Assembly (NCBI GenBank): GCA_044353165.1
Contig: JBILCM010000008.1
Location: forward strand, 1 to 53,782
Reading direction: 5' to 3'
Origin: JBILCM01 sp044353165
Lineage (GTDB): Bacteria > Bacillota > Bacilli > Paenibacillales > YIM-B00363
DNA: 53,782 bases
Every line of letters starts with the position of its first letter. The stretch's first letter is position 1. The notes beneath the pieces are model-generated. The model was not told the DNA's origin and searched no databases. It saw nothing but the letters and a program-made list of their open reading frames with translations. Shown in pieces: positions 8,050 to 15,074 of the stretch. Both the position numbers and the translations under genes were made by a program.

Positions 8050-8634
8050 ATGGCATCGATCTTACGCGAGCAGGTATTGCCGCATCAACAATATGCTTGG
8101 CTAAGACAAAAATTTATGCAAGAAGTGATTGCAACAAAGAAGATTCGGCGCGTGAACATTTCTGAGCGGATGTCAGGCGTTTTTGAAAACCAACTCACGG
8201 TCTGGTTTCAGATTCAAGAGATGGTGCATGCGGAACGAATGGAGAATGAAGAATTCATTCATGAAATGTTGGATGTCTACAATGAATTGTTGCCCTTGAA
8301 CAATGAACTCACCATGACACTATTTATTGAGATTCCGGATCAGGAGCAGCTACGAGCGTTCAATCGAACCGTTGTAGGGATCGAAGATCATGTGCACCTC
8401 ACATTCGGGACACATCTTGTCAGTTCTTATGAACCAGGAGAAGATGATGACGAGGTAAACAAAGAATATACGCAGTCGGTACATTATCTACATTTTCCAT
8501 TCAGCGATTCACAGAAGGCCGATTTTCTAAACTATTCCGGCGATGTATGGCTGAAGGTTACTCATCCCAATTATCATCGCGAGATTGTTCTGAATTCGGC
8601 ACTCGTTTCTGAGTTGAAAAAACAATTGAATTGA
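8050..8634 (+). CDS. DUF3501-family protein, partner of rubrerythrin
   Basis: A 194-residue protein whose core (RRVNISERMSGVFEN, TVWFQIQEMVHAER, YNELLP, LFIEI) matches the pattern I recall for DUF3501. That family is repeatedly found beside rubrerythrins and iron-sulfur oxidoreductases, with no established biochemical role. The start is probably ATG 8050: GGAG at 8038-8041, inside the last codons of rubrerythrin, is 8 bases away. The GTG at 8041 and ATG at 8044 are too close. Translation is therefore coupled to rubrerythrin. No membrane segments or cysteine clusters are seen. A role in peroxide or metal stress is inferred from the neighbour only. Confidence 0.75.
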   Translation: MASILREQVLPHQQYAWLRQKFMQEVIATKKIRRVNISERMSGVFENQLTVWFQIQEMVHAERMENEEFIHEMLDVYNELLPLNNELTMTLFIEIPDQEQLRAFNRTVVGIEDHVHLTFGTHLVSSYEPGEDDDEVNKEYTQSVHYLHFPFSDSQKADFLNYSGDVWLKVTHPNYHREIVLNSALVSELKKQLN

Positions 8635-8658
8635 TGCATGAAGATGAATTTTTTTTAT

Positions 8659-8696
8659 GAGGCCGCGACTCCATTCGTTGGCTTCTTTTTCTTTTT
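8659..8696 (+). terminator. Probable terminator of the rubrerythrin operon
   Basis: A short stem (GAGGCC 8659-8664 with GGCTTC 8680-8685, one G-U pair) followed by a T-rich tract to 8696. The stem is modest but in the right place. Confidence 0.5.
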
Positions 8697-8714
8697 ATTG
8701 ATCATGTCTGTTTG

Positions 8715-8743
8715 TTGTTCAGCGAGGATTCTTCATGTATTCT
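8715..8743 (+). promoter_or_regulatory. Candidate promoter of the glycosyltransferase operon
   Basis: TTGTTC (8715-8720), 17 bases, TATTCT (8738-8743), 43 bases before the GTG start. Both boxes are imperfect. Confidence 0.35.
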
Positions 8744-8786
8744 AAGACTAAGCATCTAACGCATCCAACAATAGGAGGGGACGCAT

Positions 8787-9908
8787 GTGAATGTGTTGCA
8801 GGCGCTTTTTTTTCCGCCGGAACAGCCGGGTGGTGTCTCATCGATGGTGCCTTATGTGCAGGAACGTTTTGCCCGAATGGGTTGGCAAATGGACTTGTTT
8901 TCGATACCTAAGCGTGTGAGAAGCAAAGGTACGATGGATGTTACTTTTCATACGTTCGATTGGCGGCAATATGAGGGGAATCCGATTGTAGATAAATATG
9001 TGCAGACGATTCGTGACTATGAATGGTGGACAAGACTGAGGATTCAGCAGCAATACGATTTGATTCACGCACATCATCCGATTGCAGCGTGGGTGATGAA
9101 ACGCGTATTTCCAAATACTCCGGTCTTGACGACCGTACATTCTAGTTATGAGAAGGAACTGCAACTGAATGGACGAATCGCGTCAGGCGGTCCTGAAGAA
9201 CGTTTTTTAACATCCTTGTACGGGGAACTTGAATGGGTTGTTGATCGGTTGATGACCGTATCGGAATCTTTCAAAACATACATGACCCCGTATGTGCAAG
9301 ATGCAAGTAAAATTATCGTGACCCGCAACGGCTTTGATGAGAAGCGATTCAAACCTATGCCGCATGAGAATGCGGTGCCGCAACTCATCTCTATGTGTCG
9401 ATTGGTGCCAGCCAAAGGTTTGGATGTTTTGTTTCAGGCTTGTGCGATGCTTAAAAAACGCGGTATTCCATTCATGTTGCATGTGATTGGAGACGGACCG
9501 ATGCGGGAGGAACTAGAGGAACTTGCCCGTGCTTTGGATGTTTATGATGAAATTATTTTTTATGGATATATGCTGCATCCTGAAGAATTGATGCCTTTCT
9601 TTGACATTTTTGTGTTGTCTTCAAGAGCGGAAGCATTCGGGAATGTGTTTGCGGAAGCCGCGCTGTCATGTTTAGCACTTGTCGGAACGGATACCGGCGG
9701 GATCAGTGAACAGATTGAACACGGAATTAACGGGTTGCTTGTGCCTGTAGATGATATTCATGCTTTGTCAGATGCGCTAGAGCAAGTGATTATCGATCCA
9801 TCATTCCGATATGAATTGTCTCGGGCTGCATGGGAGAAGGCCAAACGGCAATATTCCTTAAATAAGGCTATACGCCAACTCAAAATGTTATATTTGGAGG
9901 CACTATGA
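8787..9908 (+). CDS. GT4-family glycosyltransferase
   Basis: A 373-residue GT-B fold enzyme. The N-terminus has the glycogen-synthase-like loop EQPGGVSSMVPYV, and the C-terminal half has RLVPAKGLDVL, VIGDGPMREEL and the E-x7-E motif EAFGNVFAEA that contacts the nucleotide-sugar. It transfers a sugar from a nucleotide donor to an unknown acceptor at the cytoplasmic face. The start is GTG 8787 with AGGAGGGG 6 bases upstream; the ATG two bases earlier runs into a stop. The stop overlaps the ATG of the next small membrane-protein gene (ATGA), so the two are translationally coupled. Cell-wall or exopolysaccharide glycosylation is possible, but context is thin. Confidence 0.9.
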   Translation: MNVLQALFFPPEQPGGVSSMVPYVQERFARMGWQMDLFSIPKRVRSKGTMDVTFHTFDWRQYEGNPIVDKYVQTIRDYEWWTRLRIQQQYDLIHAHHPIAAWVMKRVFPNTPVLTTVHSSYEKELQLNGRIASGGPEERFLTSLYGELEWVVDRLMTVSESFKTYMTPYVQDASKIIVTRNGFDEKRFKPMPHENAVPQLISMCRLVPAKGLDVLFQACAMLKKRGIPFMLHVIGDGPMREELEELARALDVYDEIIFYGYMLHPEELMPFFDIFVLSSRAEAFGNVFAEAALSCLALVGTDTGGISEQIEHGINGLLVPVDDIHALSDALEQVIIDPSFRYELSRAAWEKAKRQYSLNKAIRQLKMLYLEAL

Positions 9909-10156
9909 CCAAAAGAGACGACAATCGTAAAATCACATACCGTGTCGGTGGCAAAACTGGAACAATACATTTGCGCCAAGAGAGTTATGGTTCTCATATC
10001 AAACGTTGGCAAGCCAAAACTTTACAAGTGTTACTTCATCCGGTCCACCTTCCCATCCACATGTCATTACGCACATTATTTATGGGCACTTCAGTAGCGG
10101 CTTTGTTGCTATGCGTCTGGCTGATGGTCCAACTCGCTCAGATGGGCTCATTCTAA
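9905..10156 (+). CDS. Small membrane protein of unknown function
   Basis: 83 residues: a basic N-terminal half (MTKRDDNRKITYRVGGK...) and one hydrophobic segment at ~57-78. I do not recognise a family. The ATG overlaps the glycosyltransferase stop codon (ATGA), which argues that it is real and made together with that enzyme. The topology suggests a cytoplasmic basic domain with a C-terminal anchor, perhaps tethering a partner to the membrane. Confidence 0.6.
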   Translation: MTKRDDNRKITYRVGGKTGTIHLRQESYGSHIKRWQAKTLQVLLHPVHLPIHMSLRTLFMGTSVAALLLCVWLMVQLAQMGSF

Positions 10157-10177
10157 TTATTCAAGGGGATGTTGTTA

Positions 10178-10558
10178 ATGGTTTTATATGTGATGCTTTC
10201 CATCCTTGCCGCTCTTGTTGCATTGTTGGTTGCTTGTGTAGCTGTCTACGTAGGTTATCTCATGTGGTTTCGTCATGATCGAAGCGTCTTGCAAGCATTC
10301 AGCAGATGGACGTTACTGGATACTCTGTTTCTGGGGGTATTTGTCGCAGGGTTGTTATTTTTACTTGCTGATGCTGTTGGCGTCATTCGTGATCGTGAAG
10401 CGTATCCATATTACCATTATGGTTACTTATTGTCTGGATTCGTTTACAATTTGCTTGGCGGACTCTTTTTGTTCCTACGATTGGGAGCCACGCTGCGGCT
10501 TGTGAATCATCAACATGCCGAACCAGACCAAACTCAGAATGCCAAAGAGCGGATATAA
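10178..10558 (+). CDS. Small multi-pass membrane protein of unknown function
   Basis: 126 residues with about three membrane segments (~2-26, ~41-61, ~77-98) and a polar tail. No family recognised. The start is probably ATG 10178, 9 bases after AAGGGG; an in-frame ATG at 10169 abuts that site. It follows the previous small membrane protein by 21 bases in the same operon. The last 84 bases overlap, tail to tail, the end of the YkvI-like gene on the opposite strand; the overlapping tail is polar (NHQHAEPDQTQNAKERI) and may be a non-conserved extension. Confidence 0.6.
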   Translation: MVLYVMLSILAALVALLVACVAVYVGYLMWFRHDRSVLQAFSRWTLLDTLFLGVFVAGLLFLLADAVGVIRDREAYPYYHYGYLLSGFVYNLLGGLFLFLRLGATLRLVNHQHAEPDQTQNAKERI

Positions 10559-11527
10559 CGTAGAGAGTAACGTCTTAAACCCAACAAAACTGATCAAGAA
10601 ACAAATTGCGAGCACGGCCACAGTAATCGTCTGGGTTCTGAACTGCATCCATCTTGCGCATTGCACGGAGAGGCCGAACACGTTCGCAACGAACGTAGTG
10701 AATATTTCTGCAAATACGGCAACGATAAATAACTGCTGCATGACAACTCCCATGCTCGTTACTACAATTCCCATAGGAATTTCATATTGAACAATCTCAG
10801 GCAATTTCGTAGAAAGTGATATGTGCCCGGCAATCAACAATAATCCCAGACCCAAACCGCCGATGATGCCGCCTCGTCGAATGACAGTCCGATCCGTTAT
10901 GGACGAGGCCAGCGGAACGAGCACAGCTTGAGCAGAAGCAAGATTGAAAGCCGTGTAGAGGATGGGAGCAAACCAAGCACGGACAGAATCTTGCACATTG
11001 TACTGTTGCATCCATTCACCAGCATTGAGAGGAAAAGTAAGCCAACTGTGCAAACCAACAATACAAGTGAATAGTAACATGAAGGGTACGATGATGACAT
11101 TCAAAGACATAATGCCCCTCATGCCGCGTTGGACCACAAGAAATGCACAGAACACAGTAACGAGGCTTCCTAGTAAGAACGGCAAGCGCCAATATTCCAT
11201 AAATACAGATCCTGCACCCGCTAACATGACAATGGAAACACCAAGCAATTCAATCATGAGAAATCCGGTGAACCATGTTCCGATTCTAGGACCTAACAGA
11301 TGAACATTCACATCTCCGTAGGTTTTGGCTCCAATCTGATTGGAAAGCAGCATCATCTTGGTGCCAAACCAAACGAACAGGAAGGTAGAGATCCAAATCG
11401 TCACCATCGCCAAATCGCCATATTTCGTAAAAAATTGAAGAATTTCTTGGCCTGAAGCAAAACCCGCACCGACCACCGTACCTATATACGTGAATGCGAC
11501 CTGTAACGTGGCAGCCGTTCGTTTCAT
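10475..11527 (-). CDS. ykvI: YkvI-family membrane transporter
   Basis: A 350-residue integral membrane protein with about ten helices and an opening TYIGTVVGAGFASGQEILQFF, typical of the Bacillus YkvI family (APC/LeuT-like fold; physiological substrate unknown). The glycine-rich break in helix 1 (VVGAGFASGQE) is where related carriers bind substrate and sodium. The start is ATG 11527; the Shine-Dalgarno AGGGGG lies 6 bases upstream and is also one arm of a long-range inverted repeat (11534-11602), so initiation may depend on RNA folding. The 3' end overlaps the opposing membrane-protein gene by 84 bases. Confidence 0.85.
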   Translation of the reverse strand: MKRTAATLQVAFTYIGTVVGAGFASGQEILQFFTKYGDLAMVTIWISTFLFVWFGTKMMLLSNQIGAKTYGDVNVHLLGPRIGTWFTGFLMIELLGVSIVMLAGAGSVFMEYWRLPFLLGSLVTVFCAFLVVQRGMRGIMSLNVIIVPFMLLFTCIVGLHSWLTFPLNAGEWMQQYNVQDSVRAWFAPILYTAFNLASAQAVLVPLASSITDRTVIRRGGIIGGLGLGLLLIAGHISLSTKLPEIVQYEIPMGIVVTSMGVVMQQLFIVAVFAEIFTTFVANVFGLSVQCARWMQFRTQTITVAVLAICFLISFVGFKTLLSTLYPLFGILSLVWFGMLMIHKPQRGSQS

Positions 11528-11533
11528 GGGGAA

Positions 11534-11602
11534 CCCCCTGCCTGTTCAAAACATAATACAACTTATGTTTTTTTTGAACTCAATAGTACTTGCGGCAGGG
11601 GG
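11534..11602 (-). promoter_or_regulatory. Leader structure able to sequester the ykvI ribosome site
   Basis: Nested inverted repeats in the ykvI leader. In the outer stem, nine bases CCCCCTGCC (minus strand 11602-11594) pair perfectly with GGCAGGGGG (11542-11534), which is the Shine-Dalgarno. The inner stem (11544-11556 with 11563-11579) pairs GTTC, AAAA and CATAA around a 6-base loop, with a 4-base bulge. The inner stem could instead act as a terminator for the lipoprotein gene upstream. Confidence 0.6.
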
Positions 11603-11611
11603 AAGATGGAT

Positions 11612-12370
11612 TTATTCTGCGGGGAAAAGTTTCATGGAATGTATTTTTTGGGTTTGCGGGTCAATATCCAACTTTAGAATCGCTCCTTCACTTTTGTAGG
11701 TAATCAAGTAAGGAGTAATCGTAGCAGGATTACCTAACAAATCAGCGATCCCCTCGCTTGAGTCACCAAGGCGAAGTCCATTCAGACCGGGGTTCACACT
11801 TCGCGTGTTGACTTCTATGAAAAGAATTTTTTCTTTCAGGATGCCCACCATAAAACCGGGATAAACAAGCACGGATGCATCTAGGTCATCTTCGGGAAGT
11901 CCGAATGTTTCCGCAGGGGAGCCGAATTTTTGGGACACATCCTGCGAAGATTGTCCGAGTGTGAGTCCCATTAATCGTAACAAGTTAGGATCGAACGCGC
12001 TGAGTACATCATAGCGTGTTGAAGGTTCATCTTGTTCAGGGAGAACCTGTTGCATCCATTCCCGGTCATCTTCATTCCAATAAAGGTCATCATTGTTTGT
12101 GTAAACTTCCTTTGTTTGGGGCGAAGCAACTTCAATCGCATTCTTCGCTTCCGTCTCTTTTCCAACGGGTGGTGTGGAATCTGGCACAACTTGATCAGAC
12201 GCCGCAATTTTCGAGTCATTATTCTTAACGCTCGTTTGATTTTGCGGCTGTTGTTCCCTGTCTTCCACAGTTTGGATAGGTTCTTTCACTTGAGCTTCGC
12301 AACCTATGATTATAAGCGCGAATGCGAACCCTATCGTAAAATACAACAATCGATTACCCCTCATCATCAT
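11612..12370 (-). CDS. Lipoprotein with duplicated SmpA/BLIP-like repeat
   Basis: 252 residues with a lipoprotein signal (hydrophobic stretch then IIIGC, Cys ~24) and a polar, Gln/Asn/Asp-rich linker. Two similar C-terminal repeats follow: GLTLGQSSQDVSQKFGSPAE and GLRLGDSSEGIADLLGNPAT. The GLxLGxSxxxVxxxxGxP pattern is the hallmark of small SmpA/OmlA- or BLIP-like folds that bind protein surfaces. I infer an extracytoplasmic membrane-anchored protein of unknown partner. The start is the first of three ATGs (12370-12362); upstream in-frame codons exist, but the signal peptide begins here. The ribosome site is weak (GAGTG). It is divergent from xpt. Confidence 0.75.
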   Translation of the reverse strand: MMMRGNRLLYFTIGFAFALIIIGCEAQVKEPIQTVEDREQQPQNQTSVKNNDSKIAASDQVVPDSTPPVGKETEAKNAIEVASPQTKEVYTNNDDLYWNEDDREWMQQVLPEQDEPSTRYDVLSAFDPNLLRLMGLTLGQSSQDVSQKFGSPAETFGLPEDDLDASVLVYPGFMVGILKEKILFIEVNTRSVNPGLNGLRLGDSSEGIADLLGNPATITPYLITYKSEGAILKLDIDPQTQKIHSMKLFPAE

Positions 12371-12397
12371 CCACACTCTATCTATGTCGCAAATGGA

Positions 12398-12427
12398 TTG
12401 CGCATTTTTGTCTGTTCTAACTATAAT
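12398..12427 (+). promoter_or_regulatory. Candidate xpt promoter
   Basis: TTGCGC (12398-12403), 18 bases, TATAAT (12422-12427). Its -10 overlaps the -10 of a candidate opposite promoter (12420-12449). The leader to the xpt start would be ~158 bases. Confidence 0.5.
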
Positions 12428-12449
12428 CCAAAAACACTTGCTTCGACAA
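12420..12449 (-). promoter_or_regulatory. Candidate promoter of the lipoprotein gene
   Basis: On the minus strand TTGTCG (12449-12444), 18 bases, TATAGT (12425-12420), ~50 bases before the lipoprotein start. It shares -10 bases with the xpt promoter. Confidence 0.4.
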
Positions 12450-12591
12450 AGACGAAATCCACTCATATATTCATTAAACGCATGAACAATCAAGAAGGTT
12501 GCAATTTTTCTGAGTTGAATCCTGGGATGTTCTATGGTATTTTATTCAAAATGATCGCGGACAAAACATGCCCTAAGAATTGAGGCGAACT

Positions 12592-13173
12592 ATGGAACGA
12601 TTAAGGCAACGGATTCAAGAAGATGGCATCGTTGTTTCAGATACAGTGATCCATGTGCATCGATTTTTAAATCATGCGGTTGATCCTGTCTTGGTTTCTG
12701 AGATTGGCGAAGCGTTCGCTACACAGTTTCAAGAAGAAAAAATTACCAAAGTGTTGACCATCGAGTCATCAGGGATCGCAATTGCTTTCGCAACGGCATT
12801 GCAGATGGGTGTTCCCATGGTGTATGCCCGTCGATTAAGAGCATCCATGATTCAAGGTGAGCAGTATGCGGAGCGTGTGCCATCATTTACGAAAGGTATC
12901 GTTACCGAAATTGTGGTGGCTAAAGAAGTGCTTTCGCCCAATGACCGCATTCTTTATGTCGATGATTTCATTGCGAATGGCGATGCGGCCAAAGGTTTAA
13001 TGAAAATCATCCATCGTTCTGGTGCACAACTTGTTGGTGCTGGCATCGTTATAGAGAAGACATTCCAACACGGAGGTGCGATGATGCGAGATGCGGGTGT
13101 TAAATACGTATCATTGGCTAAGATTTCTTCGTTATCATCAGGTAAGGTTATCTTCACAGAAGAATTGCCTTGA
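12592..13173 (+). CDS. xpt: Xanthine phosphoribosyltransferase
   Basis: 193 residues matching Bacillus Xpt along the whole length. The N-terminus has GIVVSDTVIHVHRFLNHAVDP, then TIESSGIAIA, the PRPP-binding signature ILYVDDFIANGDAAKG (two acidic residues then the GxAAxG loop) and VIEKTFQHGG. It converts xanthine and PRPP to XMP in purine salvage. The start is ATG 12592 with GAGG 6 bases upstream. In Bacillus subtilis xpt is under a guanine riboswitch; I see no purine-aptamer core in the 158-base leader here. No pbuX permease gene follows. Confidence 0.95.
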   Translation: MERLRQRIQEDGIVVSDTVIHVHRFLNHAVDPVLVSEIGEAFATQFQEEKITKVLTIESSGIAIAFATALQMGVPMVYARRLRASMIQGEQYAERVPSFTKGIVTEIVVAKEVLSPNDRILYVDDFIANGDAAKGLMKIIHRSGAQLVGAGIVIEKTFQHGGAMMRDAGVKYVSLAKISSLSSGKVIFTEELP

Positions 13174-13224
13174 TTGGTATCATTTTTCACTAAGTCTTTC
13201 TCTTTTCTCACGAAGCATCTTGAT

Positions 13225-13239
13225 TTATAATGAGAATAA
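13225..13239 (+). promoter_or_regulatory. PerR/Fur-like element containing a -10 box
   Basis: TTATAATGAGAATAA matches the PerR consensus at about 12 of 14 defined positions and contains TATAAT (13226-13231), which could be the -10 of the following small gene. No good -35 is seen. It could equally be only an A/T-rich promoter. Confidence 0.3.
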
Positions 13240-13261
13240 AGATCCAGAGAGGCGGGTATCG

Positions 13262-13594
13262 ATGGAAACTCAACCGTTAAGTTCAGACTATTTGGAGGGA
13301 AAGTTGTTAGAAGCCAAGTTGCATTTTGAACGAACTGTCGATTGCAAACACACAGAATTCGATGATCTATACCCCTACATGGTAGAACACCCTCAATTTT
13401 TTTGGTATAAACGTTATGTAGCTTGGTCAGAGTTGCTGACCTTGGTTCGAATATGTCAAGATTGCGAGTTTGATTGGAAAGCTCATTTTACATCGCAACA
13501 AACGGATTATTTAGTCCATCGCGTCATGTCTGCGAAAGTCTTGGATTATTGGTTTGAAAATCAGCACAATGACTCGAAAGAACATGTTGGATAA
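13262..13594 (+). CDS. Hypothetical protein, 110 residues
   Basis: An acidic, aromatic-rich soluble protein (WYKRYVAWSELLTL, VLDYWF) with no signal peptide or membrane segment; no family recognised. The start is ATG 13262, with GAGAGGCGGG upstream and a TATAAT box about 30 bases ahead. The open frame extends further 5' into the end of xpt, but without a ribosome site. An intrinsic terminator follows at 13629-13651, so it is probably a single-gene unit. Confidence 0.6.
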   Translation: METQPLSSDYLEGKLLEAKLHFERTVDCKHTEFDDLYPYMVEHPQFFWYKRYVAWSELLTLVRICQDCEFDWKAHFTSQQTDYLVHRVMSAKVLDYWFENQHNDSKEHVG

Positions 13595-13628
13595 TTGTAT
13601 GCCGTTTAATGAAAACTAAAATCAAATT

Positions 13629-13651
13629 CCCAGCGTAACAGCTGGGTTTTT
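13629..13651 (+). terminator. Intrinsic terminator
   Basis: CCCAGC (13629-13634), 6-base loop, GCTGGG (13641-13646), then TTTTT. It ends the preceding 110-residue gene. Confidence 0.75.
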
Positions 13652-13671
13652 CTGTAGATGGAGTGATATAT

Positions 13672-13914
13672 TTGTCTCGCGAATTAACAGATGATCAATT
13701 CAATCAGTACCGCTTAGATAGCACCTTACTCAGAATTGTGCGTGATGCGAATCCTGACAATGATGTAAGAGGCATTGTTGTCGCTTGGGATGATCAACAT
13801 GTACTCATCCGAAAACGCGGATCGAAAAACTTACTCAAGTTAGACCGAAGATATGTGTACCAACCGTATACCGACACTAGGGCTGTTCCGATCCAGCTGG
13901 ATCACGAGATTTAA
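13672..13914 (+). CDS. Small hypothetical protein, 80 residues
   Basis: Predicted mostly beta-strand (VRGIVVAWDDQHVLIRKRGSKN, LLKLDRRYVYQPY), suggesting a small barrel. It resembles short uncharacterised Paenibacillus proteins, but I cannot name a family. The start is TTG 13672, 8 bases after GGAG (13660-13663); the in-frame GTG at 13663 overlaps that site. It begins ~20 bases after a terminator and is followed by yqzE. Confidence 0.6.
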   Translation: MSRELTDDQFNQYRLDSTLLRIVRDANPDNDVRGIVVAWDDQHVLIRKRGSKNLLKLDRRYVYQPYTDTRAVPIQLDHEI

Positions 13915-13971
13915 AGGTTTAGAACGTAGCTACTTCGGTAAAACTAAATGGAGATAAAGGAGGGGCTCCAT

Positions 13972-14166
13972 TTGGCTTCTGGTGAAGATATTGTGAAATA
14001 TATTACACAGCGTGTCGTCCAATATATGGATACACCTCACGAACAACGCAAACAACTACGTTTGACGCGCAAAAATCGGCGCGAGCCATGGCATATCCGC
14101 TGGTTCGGGTTGATTCCGATGGCGTTACTTCTGTTATTTCGTAAAGAGAAACATTCTAAACACTAA
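13972..14166 (+). CDS. yqzE: YqzE-family protein
   Basis: 64 residues. The N-terminal EDIVKYITQRVVQYMDTPHEQRK, basic middle and C-terminal RWFGLIPMALLLLFRK match the Bacillus YqzE family as I recall it: a short basic protein with one C-terminal hydrophobic segment, function unknown, encoded after the comG operon in Bacillus. No comG genes are in this window. The start is TTG 13972, 8 bases after AAGGAGG; an in-frame ATG at 13948 lies before that site. The last 4 bases overlap the opposing gene. Confidence 0.7.
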   Translation: MASGEDIVKYITQRVVQYMDTPHEQRKQLRLTRKNRREPWHIRWFGLIPMALLLLFRKEKHSKH

Positions 14167-14999
14167 TGGAAAGTACCGGTTAAAATCAGTTGTTCCAAGG
14201 GAAAGTAACGCAATCCTTCCTGTTCTATCGCAACAAATTGCATAAGATGGGGAGTTGGATATTTTGTCGTCCACCAATGATAACCCGCAACACCTAACGG
14301 TGTCATCAGTCGCCCATTCCACAATACGGCCTCGTAGACTAACTTTCCTTTCCTATCGTTCAATATCTTTTTGAAATCGTTCCAGTTTTTCACGTTGGAT
14401 GATGTAACATTGAGCCATGTTATATTCATATAAGGATCCACGACATCATGTAAGGTGTGGATTGAGAACGGCAGAGGAGAAAGCATCCCGGATGCTTTCG
14501 TGTAATGAACCGGAACTGTTGATTGACTCTTCACGTCTTGATCATCGATTGGTAATATGGTACCTGTTTTCGCGTCAATGTAGCGATTGGTTTTGTTTTC
14601 GGTTACTCTCCAAACACTGTGCAACGCATCCAAATAAAGTCGTTCCTTGACCGATTGTCGGGTTCCTGTAGGCTCAAAGGACGGCGCATATAATGGAAGT
14701 TCGCCCAATCCATATTCCAACAGCCGCCAGCGATCGTTCGCTAGCGCAACGATGAGATACCCTTTGATACTCCTTTCGTCCTTGATTTGAATGTACCAAA
14801 CATTCGGACGGGGTCCGAGGGGGGTTTTTACCCATTGGGCTTGGTTCCAGTCATGGAATTGTTCTTCTTGTGATAACTCTGACACCCACTGTTCAATCTG
14901 TTGATCCACAGTTATTCGTTCCGGCACAGGAGAGACCGTTGTCATGGGAAGAGATACACCAAACACAAAGCTTAACCATAAAGTTACCCACCGCATCAT
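14163..14999 (-). CDS. Secreted protein of unknown function
   Basis: 278 residues with an N-terminal signal peptide (RWVTLWLSFVFGVSLPMTTVSPVPE) and no lipobox, so probably released or wall-associated. The body contains QWVKTPLGPRPNVWYIQIKD and GYLIVALANDRWRLLEYGLGE, resembling small PepSY-like or pilus-associated folds, but I do not assign a family. AAGGAGG lies 7 bases before ATG 14999. It follows yqhG by 75 bases on the same strand and may be co-transcribed with yqhH-yqhG. Confidence 0.6.
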   Translation of the reverse strand: MMRWVTLWLSFVFGVSLPMTTVSPVPERITVDQQIEQWVSELSQEEQFHDWNQAQWVKTPLGPRPNVWYIQIKDERSIKGYLIVALANDRWRLLEYGLGELPLYAPSFEPTGTRQSVKERLYLDALHSVWRVTENKTNRYIDAKTGTILPIDDQDVKSQSTVPVHYTKASGMLSPLPFSIHTLHDVVDPYMNITWLNVTSSNVKNWNDFKKILNDRKGKLVYEAVLWNGRLMTPLGVAGYHWWTTKYPTPHLMQFVAIEQEGLRYFPLEQLILTGTFH

Positions 15000-15074
15000 G
15001 AATCCTCCTTGCTGTTTTTGGACCTAGACAGGCATCAGGAAGATTGTATTCTATCTGCTACGCGAAGACTGTCT

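Noticed and set aside
12482..12540. PurR box pair before xpt (GAACAAT and ATGTTC)
   Set aside because: The half-sites are too far apart (about 50 bases instead of 16-17) and lack the CCGAAC core.
12032..12583. Plus-strand open frame of ~183 codons over the lipoprotein gene
   Set aside because: Antisense to a lipoprotein with clear signal sequence and repeats; no ribosome site, atypical basic/aromatic composition.
12428..12591. Purine riboswitch upstream of xpt
   Set aside because: Expected from Bacillus, but the conserved aptamer core (paired loops around ATATGG, TTTCTACC and the CC-TAAA segment) is not visible in the leader.
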